Positions 1 to 5,910 of a stretch of 10,701 nucleotides of DNA are shown here, one piece after another (position 1 is the first letter of the stretch; the number at the start of each line of letters is the position of its first letter). The stretch is from Acidimicrobiaceae bacterium (GTDB lineage: Bacteria > Actinomycetota > Acidimicrobiia > Acidimicrobiales > UBA8190). Under the pieces are notes generated by a model that was not told the DNA's origin, ran no database searches, and saw only the letters and a program-made list of their open reading frames with translations. A program made the translations under genes and the position numbers. Location of the stretch: NCBI GenBank assembly GCA_003453695.1, contig DMNK01000052.1:37698-48398 (forward strand), read 5' to 3'.

Positions 1-62
1 TTTTTGGGGGGGGGTTTTTTTTTTCCCTTTTTTCCCCGCGGGGGGGGGGGGGCGCGGGGGGG
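1..62. other. Homopolymer-run contig end, probable sequencing or assembly artefact
   Basis: The first ~62 bases consist almost only of runs of T, G and C, including 8-14 base runs of G. Nothing else in the window resembles them. Normal codon-like sequence resumes at about base 63. This looks like low-quality read or assembly padding at a contig edge, so no gene content should be read from it. Confidence 0.75.
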
Positions 63-196
63 GTCGCCCCGGCGGTGCCCGCCGCTGCCGTGAGCAGTGT
101 CAGCGCACCGGCTCCGGTCGTCGCCGCCGCGACCCAGCGGGCCAGCCGTGTCCGGCGGGCCGAGCCGCCGCTCGATGGATGGGTGCCTGTCCCCAT
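1..196 (-). CDS. N-terminus of an exported protein, truncated by the contig end
   Basis: On the minus strand an ATG at 196-194 opens a frame with no stop before the window edge. Its first ~45 residues look like an export signal. There is a basic n-region (RRTRLARW, about residues 14-21), then a hydrophobic Ala/Thr/Leu stretch (about residues 22-42), and a small-residue region ending in TAGAT that could hold a cleavage site. The twin arginine could suggest Tat export, but the Tat consensus is incomplete. A purine-rich GAGAGG lies 9 bases upstream of the ATG. From about residue 45 the frame enters the homopolymer artefact, where a Pro/Lys-like translation is meaningless. The mature protein is not visible, so I assign no function. 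It is divergent from the thioesterase gene at 361, with about 164 bp between them. Confidence 0.5.
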   Translation of the reverse strand, partial: MGTGTHPSSGGSARRTRLARWVAAATTGAGALTLLTAAAGTAGATPPAPPPPRGEKREKKNPPPK

Positions 197-310
197 GGAT
201 GGCCGCCTCTCTTCCCTGGGTCCACGAAACCGTGGCCTCGTCCGCCGTCGGTGGGCGCAGGCAAGGTAGGTCCCGGGCTGGGGGCGGTCCTAGGGCCGAG
301 AGTCCCTAAT

Positions 311-339
311 TTGGCCAGGACGAATGAGAGTCCTATGAT
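311..339 (+). promoter_or_regulatory. Putative sigma-70-type promoter for the thioesterase gene
   Basis: TTGGCC (311-316) and TATGAT (334-339) are separated by 17 bases. The -10 differs from consensus at one position and the -35 at two. The predicted transcript start is near 346, which gives a short leader of about 15 bases containing AGGAG (352-356) before the GTG at 361. Confidence 0.45.
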
Positions 340-360
340 GGAACTCATGCGAGGAGCAGG

Positions 361-1188
361 GTGACCAGCCCCGCCACCGCATCGGCCGCGACCCCCTTCT
401 CGGAGGTGATCCGGCTCGCCTCCGACACGTCGGGCCGCTTCACGGGGGAGCTGAATCCGCACTGGACGATCGGCGGCAGACCAAACGGCGGCTACCTGCT
501 TGCCATGCTGGGCCGGGCGGCAGCGGCGGTGAGCCCCCACGGATACGTGATCGCCGCCAGCGCCCACTATCTGCAGCCGCCCGAGCCGGGCCCGGTCGCC
601 ATCGAGGCGGAAGTCCTCCGACAAGGCCGCAGCGCCAGTCAGGTGCGCGCCCGCCTGGCCCAGGAGGGCCGGCCCTGCGTGGAGGCGCTCGTGACGACGG
701 CCCGGACCGAGGAGTCGGGCTCGCCGTACTGGGACGCCGGCCTCCCCGCGGCGAGCAGCGTCTCCTACGACGACTGTGTGCGGCTCGTGCCCCGGACCCC
801 CGACGGCACGGCGGTGGCCATCATGGAGCAGGTCGAGGTCCGCCTGGAGCCGGCTACGAGTGGGTTCCTCACCGGAGCGCCCAGCGGGCGGGGCGAGTTG
901 CGGGGCTGGCTGGCCCTGCCCGGCGACGAGCCCTTCGACTGCTTCTCGCTTCTCTACGCCGTCGACGCCTTCCCGCCTGCCACCTTCGACGTCGAGTATG
1001 CCGGCTGGGTCCCGACTTTGGAGCTCACCGTGTACGTGCGGGCCGTGCCGGTCCCCGGGCCGGTGCGCGTCCTGCAGCGGGCCCAGCTCGTCGAGAGCCG
1101 GCGGGTCGACGAGGTGTGCTTCGTATGGGACAGCGCCGGCCGGCTGGTGGCACAAGGCACGCAGCTGGCTGGGATCCGCCTGGGATGA
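361..1188 (+). CDS. TesB-like (double-hotdog) acyl-CoA thioesterase family protein
   Basis: 275 residues, close to the usual length for two fused hotdog folds. It probably hydrolyses a cytoplasmic acyl-CoA thioester to free acid and CoA; the substrate cannot be told from sequence. The N-terminal hotdog carries the family pattern NPHWTIGG-RPNGGYLLAML (residues 32-50). The C-terminal half has D202 in YAVDAFPPA, W216-T219 in GWVPTLELTVYVR, and a Gln-containing stretch LVAQGTQLAG (262-271). These positions resemble the Asp/Thr/Gln catalytic set of TesB, an inference from motif order. The GTG at 361 is chosen because AGGAG (352-356) sits just upstream and the promoter at 311-339 leads directly to it. 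The gene is single and converges on tetR with 39 bp between the stops. That gap has G/C-rich self-complementary stretches but no T-tract terminator. Confidence 0.82.
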   Translation: MTSPATASAATPFSEVIRLASDTSGRFTGELNPHWTIGGRPNGGYLLAMLGRAAAAVSPHGYVIAASAHYLQPPEPGPVAIEAEVLRQGRSASQVRARLAQEGRPCVEALVTTARTEESGSPYWDAGLPAASSVSYDDCVRLVPRTPDGTAVAIMEQVEVRLEPATSGFLTGAPSGRGELRGWLALPGDEPFDCFSLLYAVDAFPPATFDVEYAGWVPTLELTVYVRAVPVPGPVRVLQRAQLVESRRVDEVCFVWDSAGRLVAQGTQLAGIRLG

Positions 1189-1227
1189 CCGACGGGGCCG
1201 GCCGGCAGCCAGCCCGGCGCCAGGCGC

Positions 1228-1860
1228 TCAGTGACCCGTTCGTAACCCGTCGCAGACGATGGCGATCATCTTGTGCGGGTCTTGAGGGGTGGCACCGGGG
1301 CGCTCGACCTGGCGACAGGCGCCCATCACGAGCGTCATGATCTCGTCGATCGTCACGTCGGCGCGCAGCTGGCCGCTGTCGACGGCACGCTGACGCAACC
1401 GGTCCAACGACCCCCGCAACTCCTCGACGCGGTCTCCACACCGTGACTTGAAGTCCACTCCGGCCGCCGCCAAGGCGTCGAAGAGGTCGTGCTTGAGCGT
1501 CGCCTCGTCGGCCATCCGGGCGATGAAGGCGAAGAACGACTCGGCGGCGTCGCCACCCTGCTCGGCGTTGGCCGCTTCGACCAGTTGGTCGAGCTTGGTG
1601 ACCACGATGGCTTCGAACAGCGCTTCTTTGGTGGGGAAGTGGCGGTACAGGGTGCCCACGCCCAGGCCGGCACGCTCGGCCACGACGTCGACGGGCACGG
1701 CGAGCCCGTCCTTGGCGAACACCGCTTCAGCCGCCTCGAGGATGCGCTGGCGGTTGCGCTGGGCGTCGGCCCGCATGGGCCGGCACGGGGCCTCGGAGGC
1801 GCAGTCCTCCAGCTCGCCCTCGGACAGCCCGACCTCCGCCGACACCTCAGTCCCGGCCAT
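1228..1860 (-). CDS. TetR family transcriptional repressor, divergent from the MFS exporter
   Basis: 210 residues, typical for TetR. The N-terminal DNA-binding domain spans about residues 34-82. Its helix-turn-helix is easily recognised: RILEAAEAVFAKDG, VVAERAGLGVGTLYRHF, PTKEALFEAI. The C-terminal ligand-binding and dimerisation region (about 90-210) is helical and not diagnostic. The ATG at 1860 is preceded by AGGGGAG, which supports this start. An internal ATG at 1776 (residue 29) lies closer to the HTH but has no clear ribosome site. The resulting ~28-residue N-terminal extension has two Cys (20 and 26). The gene shares a 140-bp region with the exporter gene, and two matching palindromes there are its likely operators. 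It would therefore repress the exporter and itself until an efflux substrate binds. The ligand is unknown. Confidence 0.92.
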   Translation of the reverse strand: MAGTEVSAEVGLSEGELEDCASEAPCRPMRADAQRNRQRILEAAEAVFAKDGLAVPVDVVAERAGLGVGTLYRHFPTKEALFEAIVVTKLDQLVEAANAEQGGDAAESFFAFIARMADEATLKHDLFDALAAAGVDFKSRCGDRVEELRGSLDRLRQRAVDSGQLRADVTIDEIMTLVMGACRQVERPGATPQDPHKMIAIVCDGLRTGH

Positions 1861-1876
1861 CGCTCCCCTCGCGGCC

Positions 1877-1906
1877 TTGACAAACGGAACGCACGCTCCG
1901 TATAGT
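1877..1906 (+). promoter_or_regulatory. Promoter of the MFS exporter gene
   Basis: A perfect TTGACA -35 (1877-1882) is followed after 18 bases by TATAGT (1901-1906). This is by far the strongest consensus promoter in the window. The predicted start is about 1913, leaving a leader of ~88 bases before the exporter start codon. Operator 1 fills the spacer between the two boxes, which is a classic arrangement for TetR repression. Confidence 0.65.
1884..1901. promoter_or_regulatory. Putative TetR operator 1 (18-bp imperfect palindrome)
   Basis: ACGGAACGCACGCTCCGT has outer arms ACGGA/TCCGT plus an inner CG/CG match, with 7 of 9 half-site positions symmetric. It lies in the spacer of the exporter promoter, so bound repressor would block RNA polymerase. 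Operator 2 has the same 18-bp architecture and sits exactly 33 bp away centre to centre. Confidence 0.6.
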
Positions 1907-1907
1907 A
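1902..1907 (-). promoter_or_regulatory. Possible -10 box of the tetR promoter
   Basis: Read on the minus strand this is TACTAT, overlapping the exporter -10 box on the other strand. A transcript start near 1895 would fall inside operator 1, and the matching -35 position (about 1925-1930) would fall inside operator 2. No good -35 sequence is visible, so this is tentative. Confidence 0.3.
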
Positions 1908-1916
1908 CTCCCAGAA

Positions 1917-1934
1917 ACGGAGTCGCTCCTCCGA
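1917..1934. promoter_or_regulatory. Putative TetR operator 2 (18-bp imperfect palindrome)
   Basis: ACGGAGTCGCTCCTCCGA has arms CGGAG/CTCCG separated by six bases and shares ACGGA...TCCG spacing with operator 1. It lies just downstream of the predicted exporter transcript start and over the expected -35 position of tetR. It could therefore act on both genes. Confidence 0.55.
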
Positions 1935-2000
1935 TTTTATCCGCCAGGCGCCCGACAGGGAAGGGGCCAGGCCGGCAGCGGAGGGCAGCAAGGAGTCGTG

Positions 2001-3545
2001 ATGAGCAGCACCACAGAAGCCCTGGCCATTCCCACCACCGCCCCCGACGCCGATCCGAAGCGGTTCCGGGCCCTCGCCGTCATCGCCCTCGCCCAGCTCA
2101 TGGTGGTGCTCGACGCCTCGGTCGTGATCGTGGCCCTGCCCTCGGCCCAGCGGGCGCTGCACATCTCTGTGGCCAACCGCCAGTGGGTGGTCACCTGCTA
2201 CACGCTCGCCTTCGGGACGCTGCTGCTCCTGGGCGGACGTCTGGCCGACTACCTGGGCCGCCGTCGCATGTTCGTGTGGGGATTGCTCGGCTTCGCCGCC
2301 TCGTCGGCTCTGGGCGGCCTGGCCCAGAACCCGGCCATGTTGTACGGGGCCCGCACCCTGCAGGGGGCCTTCGCCGCCGTCATGGCGCCCGCCGCCCTGT
2401 CGCTCATCACCACCACCTTCACCGAGAGCAAGGAGCGGGCCCGGGCCTTCGGTGTGTACGGCGCCATCGCCGGCGGGGGGGCGGCCATCGGCCTCATCCT
2501 GGGTGGCGCCCTCACCCAGTACGCCTCGTGGCGTTGGACGCTCCTCATCAACGTGCCCATCGCCGTGTTCGCCGCCGTGGCGGCCCGGCGGGTCGTGCGG
2601 GAGAGCCGCAGCCCGGCGCGCGGCGGCTACGACCTGGTCGGAGCGACCACCGTCACCGCTTCGCTGTTCATGCTCGTGTACGGCTTCTCCACTGCCAGCA
2701 CCGACGGATGGTCTGCGCCCGTCACGGTGGGCCTGCTCTCGGCAGCGGTGGTCGGGCTGGTGGCCTTCGTCGTGATCGAGCTGCGCTCGATCCACCCGCT
2801 GTTCCCCATGCGGGTGGTCCTGGACCGCAACCGGGGCGGCTCGTTCCTCACGTCGCTGCTCGTGGGGTGCGCCATGCTCGGGACCTTCCTGTTCCTCACC
2901 TACTTCATGCAGGGGACGCTGCACTACTCGGTGGTGAAGACCGGGTTCGCCTTCGTGCCCTTCTCGGCGGGCATCATCACCGGGGCCACGCTCTCGAGCC
3001 GACTGCTCCCCCGGGTGGGCCCGAGGGTGCTCATGATGTCCGGGCTCACGGCCGCCGCCCTCGGTCTGCTGTTGTTCACCCAGGTCCACGTGCACAGCAC
3101 CTACTGGACGGCGCTGCTCCCCGCCGAGCTCATCGTCAGCCTGGGGATGGGGACCACCTTCGTCCCCATGAGCTCCACCGCCCTGGTGGGAGTGGAACCC
3201 AGGGACGCCGGGGTGGCCAGTGCCTTGGTCAACACCACCCAGCAGGTCGGGAGCTCGCTCGGGACGGCGCTGCTCAACACGGTGGCCACCAGTGCCACTG
3301 CCGCCTTCGTGCTGGCCAACCGGCACGTCGCCGACGTGCGGCAGGTGGCGGCCGTCCACGGATACGCCACGGGGTTCAGGATCAGCGCCGTCCTGGTCGC
3401 CGCCGCTGCGGTCACCGCCGGTCTGCTCGTGCGGGCCCGTCGCCAGGACGTGGCAGCGCCATCCGCCGAGGCCCAGCTCGTCGTGGACGCCGCCGAGGCG
3501 GAACTGGCCCATGGCGAGCTGGTCCTGAGCGCCGAGACCGCCTGA
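2001..3545 (+). CDS. MFS drug:H+ antiporter, DHA2 (EmrB/QacA-like) 14-TM family
   Basis: 514 residues, the usual size for a 14-helix DHA2 exporter. It would sit in the cytoplasmic membrane and use the proton gradient to export small toxic molecules; the substrate is not predictable. Family landmarks are LDASVVIVALP in helix 1 (motif D1), GGRLADYLGRRRMF in the helix 2-3 loop (motif A), R-TLQG-F-A-V-APAALSLI, and GAIAGGGAAIGLILGG in helix 5 (antiporter motif C, though its usual GP is replaced). The tail after the last helix (about residue 475 on) is acidic and Ala-rich. The ATG at 2001 is preferred because AAGGAG (1990-1995) lies 5 bases upstream. An in-frame GTG at 1998 directly before it would leave only 2 bases of spacing. 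Divergent tetR and two operators indicate substrate-induced expression. The gene converges with the SDR gene. Confidence 0.93.
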   Translation: MSSTTEALAIPTTAPDADPKRFRALAVIALAQLMVVLDASVVIVALPSAQRALHISVANRQWVVTCYTLAFGTLLLLGGRLADYLGRRRMFVWGLLGFAASSALGGLAQNPAMLYGARTLQGAFAAVMAPAALSLITTTFTESKERARAFGVYGAIAGGGAAIGLILGGALTQYASWRWTLLINVPIAVFAAVAARRVVRESRSPARGGYDLVGATTVTASLFMLVYGFSTASTDGWSAPVTVGLLSAAVVGLVAFVVIELRSIHPLFPMRVVLDRNRGGSFLTSLLVGCAMLGTFLFLTYFMQGTLHYSVVKTGFAFVPFSAGIITGATLSSRLLPRVGPRVLMMSGLTAAALGLLLFTQVHVHSTYWTALLPAELIVSLGMGTTFVPMSSTALVGVEPRDAGVASALVNTTQQVGSSLGTALLNTVATSATAAFVLANRHVADVRQVAAVHGYATGFRISAVLVAAAAVTAGLLVRARRQDVAAPSAEAQLVVDAAEAELAHGELVLSAETA

Positions 3546-3575
3546 CGGCGTTGCGGCGTCGTCCACGATCGTCAC

Positions 3576-3599
3576 GGAGGGCCGGACGATCGGGCCTCC
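3576..3599. terminator. Hairpin between convergent MFS and SDR genes, possible bidirectional terminator
   Basis: GGAGG (3576-3580) pairs with CCTCC (3595-3599), and CCG with CGG inside after one G-G mismatch, leaving a 6-base loop. It lies 31 bases after the exporter stop, between two converging genes. The downstream sequence is only weakly T-rich, so termination efficiency is uncertain. Confidence 0.35.
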
Positions 3600-3650
3600 T
3601 CCTTGTCGGCGCCCGACGTGCTCGGCAGTGCCGTCGCCGGCGCCTGAGCC

Positions 3651-4430
3651 TCAGCGTTCCTGTTCGGTGGGGCGGATGAGGACCTCGTTGACGGCCACGT
3701 GGCGCGGCCGAGTGACGATGTAGGTGACGGCGTCGGCGATGTCGCCCGCCTCGAGGAACTGCGTGAACAACCCCCGCATGCCCTCGAGCACCTCGGGCCG
3801 GTTGTGGCTGGCCAGCTCGGTGGCGGTGGCACCGGGTTCCACGAGCGACACCCGCACGTACCGCTTGGCCAGCTCCTGGCGCCAGGACTCGCTCACGGCG
3901 CCGACCCCGTGCTTGGTGAGGCTGTAGACGCCGTTGCCGGGGCGGGCGATGCGGCCCGCCACCGAGCTCACGTTGACCATGTCGGCCACCTGGCGGGGAC
4001 CGTCCTCGGCGGCCCGGAGCAGATGAGGCAGGGCGGCCTTGGCGCAATAGAGCAGGCCCAGCAGGTTGAGCTCCACCATGCGCTGCCACTCCGACACCGG
4101 CGCGTCGGTGGCCGGGCCGAGGAGCATCACCCCGGCGTTGTTGACGAGGGTGTCGAGACGGCCCAGCTCGGCCACGGTCCGGCCCACGGCGTCGGCGGCC
4201 TGTTCCGAGTCGGTCACGTCGGCCTCGAGCACGAGGGGCGTGCCGCCCCGATGGCGGATGTCGGCGGCCAGGTGCTCGAGGCGGTCCCGCCGGCGCGCCG
4301 CCAGGGCGACCGCGGCCCCAGACGTGGCCAGAGCCGAAGCGGTGGCGGCGCCGATGCCGCTCGACGCGCCGGTCACGAGGGCCACCGTGCCTTCGAGTGG
4401 GCGGCTGGTGGGCTCGTCGGCGGGGTCCAT
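3651..4430 (-). CDS. Short-chain dehydrogenase/reductase (classical SDR)
   Basis: 259 residues, the classical SDR length. It is a soluble NAD(P)H-dependent oxidoreductase with a Rossmann fold. Visible motifs are the cofactor-binding TGASSGIG (20-27), D71 in EADVTD, NNAG (97-100), the structural N122, catalytic S156 in VNVSSVAG, and Y169/K173 in YSLTK. The Arg-rich stretch at 46-50 after the second strand favours NADPH, an inference. The substrate is unknown. I chose the ATG at 4430. The frame stays open further upstream to 4535, but that extension reads through the tRNA-Leu gene and is not protein. No SD precedes 4430, because the tRNA ends three bases before it. The mRNA is probably cut from a shared tRNA transcript. 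Confidence 0.9.
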   Translation of the reverse strand: MDPADEPTSRPLEGTVALVTGASSGIGAATASALATSGAAVALAARRRDRLEHLAADIRHRGGTPLVLEADVTDSEQAADAVGRTVAELGRLDTLVNNAGVMLLGPATDAPVSEWQRMVELNLLGLLYCAKAALPHLLRAAEDGPRQVADMVNVSSVAGRIARPGNGVYSLTKHGVGAVSESWRQELAKRYVRVSLVEPGATATELASHNRPEVLEGMRGLFTQFLEAGDIADAVTYIVTRPRHVAVNEVLIRPTEQER

Positions 4431-4433
4431 GGG

Positions 4434-4517
<84 letters not shown>

Positions 4518-4531
4518 GAGTGACCGATCGG

Positions 4532-4537
4532 ACACTA
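4532..4537 (-). promoter_or_regulatory. Possible -10 box for the tRNA-Leu/SDR transcript
   Basis: Read on the minus strand this is TAGTGT, 14 bases before the tRNA 5' end. That fits a start with a leader of about 7-8 bases. No convincing -35 element is visible. Confidence 0.3.
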
Positions 4538-4673
4538 CTTGAGGCCTGAAGAAGCCCTGGTCGGGGGTAGGAATGTCCTGTGGGTCCGACCACGTCTGTC
4601 ACGAGGAGCGCCGAGAGGCGGACCGTTCGTCGTCGGCCCAGGTCGGAGCGCATGTCGATGACCCGACCCCGCA

Positions 4674-4695
4674 GCGCGACCCCCCGGGGTCGCGC
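4674..4695. repeat. Perfect 22-bp palindrome upstream of fhaA, candidate operator
   Basis: Arms GCGCGACCCC (4674-4683) and GGGGTCGCGC (4686-4695) are exact reverse complements around a 2-base centre. The site lies 10 bases upstream of the fhaA -10 box and covers the place where a -35 would be. This suggests a regulator-binding site. A hairpin acting as terminator is less likely, because no T tract follows on either strand and the loop would be too tight. Confidence 0.45.
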
Positions 4696-4705
4696 AGGGC
4701 ACCGA

Positions 4706-4711
4706 TAGGCT
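4706..4711 (+). promoter_or_regulatory. -10 box for fhaA (near-leaderless start)
   Basis: TAGGCT lies 11 bases before the fhaA ATG. The 12-base string TAGGCTCTGCCC (4706-4717) recurs exactly before pknB at 7414. No SD is present, so the transcript probably has a leader of only a few bases. Confidence 0.5.
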
Positions 4712-4722
4712 CTGCCCCCACC

Positions 4723-5379
4723 ATGGGACTCCGGGAAGTCGAACAGCGCCTGGAGCGCCTCGTCGAAGGAGCCTTTTCGAAGGGCCTGCGCGGGGGCCTG
4801 CAGCCGGTCGAGATCGGCCGCCGGTTGACCAGGGAGATGGACCTCCTCCGGAGGGTCGGCGTGCGCGGGCTGATGGCCCCGAACTTCTTCGTGGTGACAC
4901 TGTCGGCCGAGGATGCCGAGCGGTTCCGCAGCTTCGTGGACGTGCTGGCCCGCGAGCTCGGGGACGCCGCCCGTGAGCACGCCCGGACCGAGGGCTACAG
5001 CTTCGTGGGCCCCGTCGAGGTCGAGATCCACCTGGACGAATCTCTTCGGGCCGGCCGTTTCACGGTTGAAGCCGACGTGGCGGAAGGGCCCGACGGGGCT
5101 CCGGCCGGGTCGCTGGTGCTGGCCGACGGCGCCCGGGTGGTGCTCGGGGCCGAGCCCGTGGTCATCGGTCGCCTGCCGGAGTGCGCCGTGGTCTTGAGCG
5201 ACCCCAACGTGAGCCGCCGTCACGCCCAGGTGACCCGGCAGGGCACCGAGATCGTCGTGGCCGACCTGCAGTCCACCAACGGGACCAGGGTGAACGGAGT
5301 CCCCGTGCGCGAGCGAGTCCTCCACGACGGGGACGAGATCACGGTGGGTACGACCTCGATCCGGTACGAGGCCTCGTAG
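4723..5379 (+). CDS. fhaA: FhaA-type protein: DUF3662 domain plus C-terminal FHA domain
   Basis: 218 residues, cytoplasmic. The N-terminal DUF3662 (FhaA_N) domain spans about 1-115 and opens with the family signature MGLREVEQRLERLVEGAF, then GGLQPVEIGRRL. A short linker (about 116-135) leads to an FHA domain that binds phosphothreonine. Its key residues are G149-R150, S164-x-x-H167 in VSRRHAQV, and N186 in STNGTRVNG. In mycobacteria FhaA is a PknB substrate acting on peptidoglycan precursor transport with MviN; the same role here is an inference. It is much shorter than the ~500-residue mycobacterial protein because the long linker is missing. The ATG at 4723 is chosen because the family N-terminus begins there and a -10 box sits just before it. 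The frame is open upstream to 4573, but that part is not FhaA-like. It heads the signalling operon. Confidence 0.9.
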   Translation: MGLREVEQRLERLVEGAFSKGLRGGLQPVEIGRRLTREMDLLRRVGVRGLMAPNFFVVTLSAEDAERFRSFVDVLARELGDAAREHARTEGYSFVGPVEVEIHLDESLRAGRFTVEADVAEGPDGAPAGSLVLADGARVVLGAEPVVIGRLPECAVVLSDPNVSRRHAQVTRQGTEIVVADLQSTNGTRVNGVPVRERVLHDGDEITVGTTSIRYEAS

Positions 5380-5393
5380 ATCGAGTGACCTCC

Positions 5394-5894
5394 ATGGTCC
5401 AACTGGCAACCTCTCTGGACAACCAGAACCTGCTGCGCGCCCTGGAGGTGTTCCTGGTCGCCTTGGTCTGGCTCTTCTTCTTCAGAGTCATCCGTGCCGT
5501 GTGGGTGGAGGTGCGGCCCCCCAGGGCCCGGGCCGCCCTCGCCGACGTGCAGGTGGGCCTGCCGCCGCCCCCCCAGCGGCAGGAGAAGACCAAGGGCAAG
5601 CGCGGCGGTCTGCGCCTCACCGTGGTCGAGCCCGAGCACCAGCGCGGCGAGAGCTTCGACCTCGCCAGCGAGCTGACGGTGGGGCGAGCGCCGGGATGCG
5701 GGGTGCGGGTGGAGGACGCCTACACGTCCAACCTCCACGCCCGGCTGTTCCGCCGGGACCGGTCGCTGTGGATCGAGGACCTGGGCTCGACCAACGGCAC
5801 GTGGGTGAACGGTGACCGGGTCGTCGAGCCCCACCGCCTCAGACGAGGCGACCTCCTGCAGGTGGGAGGCACCGTGTTCGAGGTGACGCGGTGA
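5394..5894 (+). CDS. fhaB: FhaB-type membrane-anchored FHA domain protein
   Basis: 166 residues. One hydrophobic segment (about 15-34, RALEVFLVALVWLFFFRVIRAVW) anchors the N-terminus in the membrane. A basic, Pro-rich linker follows (about 41-72), then a C-terminal FHA domain: G97-R98, S112-x-x-H115 in YTSNLHARLF, N134 in GSTNGTWVNG, and N139. This matches FhaB (FipA) of mycobacteria, which binds phosphorylated partners at the division site. The same function here is inferred. The start is uncertain: the ATG at 5394 is used, but an in-frame GTG at 5385 is equally possible and neither has a clear SD. Both lie within 14 bases of the fhaA stop, so translational coupling is likely. The next gene, pstP, follows after 16 bases. 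Confidence 0.87.
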   Translation: MVQLATSLDNQNLLRALEVFLVALVWLFFFRVIRAVWVEVRPPRARAALADVQVGLPPPPQRQEKTKGKRGGLRLTVVEPEHQRGESFDLASELTVGRAPGCGVRVEDAYTSNLHARLFRRDRSLWIEDLGSTNGTWVNGDRVVEPHRLRRGDLLQVGGTVFEVTR

Positions 5895-5910
5895 GGCCGT
5901 CGAGGAGAAG

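Noticed and set aside
100-1155. 351-codon minus-strand frame antisense to the thioesterase
   Set aside because: No domain and Gly/Arg/Pro-rich. The plus-strand frame has promoter, SD and TesB-like motifs.
1189-1227. G/C-rich self-complementary stretch between the thioesterase and tetR stops
   Set aside because: Several short palindromes overlap but no stable stem with a T tract can be drawn, so I do not call a terminator.
1353-3575. 740-codon open frame on the minus strand across tetR and the MFS gene
   Set aside because: It overlaps two well-supported genes, encodes Gly/His/Arg-rich low-complexity protein without a domain, and its C-terminal part is a shifted reading of tetR. Such frames are common at this GC content.
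1448-3679. 743-codon plus-strand frame overlapping tetR and the MFS gene
   Set aside because: Arg/Pro/Ala-rich translation with no domain. The MFS frame in the same DNA has clear helices and family motifs, so this is a shadow frame.
4573-4722. 50-codon N-terminal extension of FhaA
   Set aside because: The FhaA family N-terminus begins at the ATG at 4723. The extension covers the 22-bp palindrome and the -10 box and has no family similarity that I can recognise.
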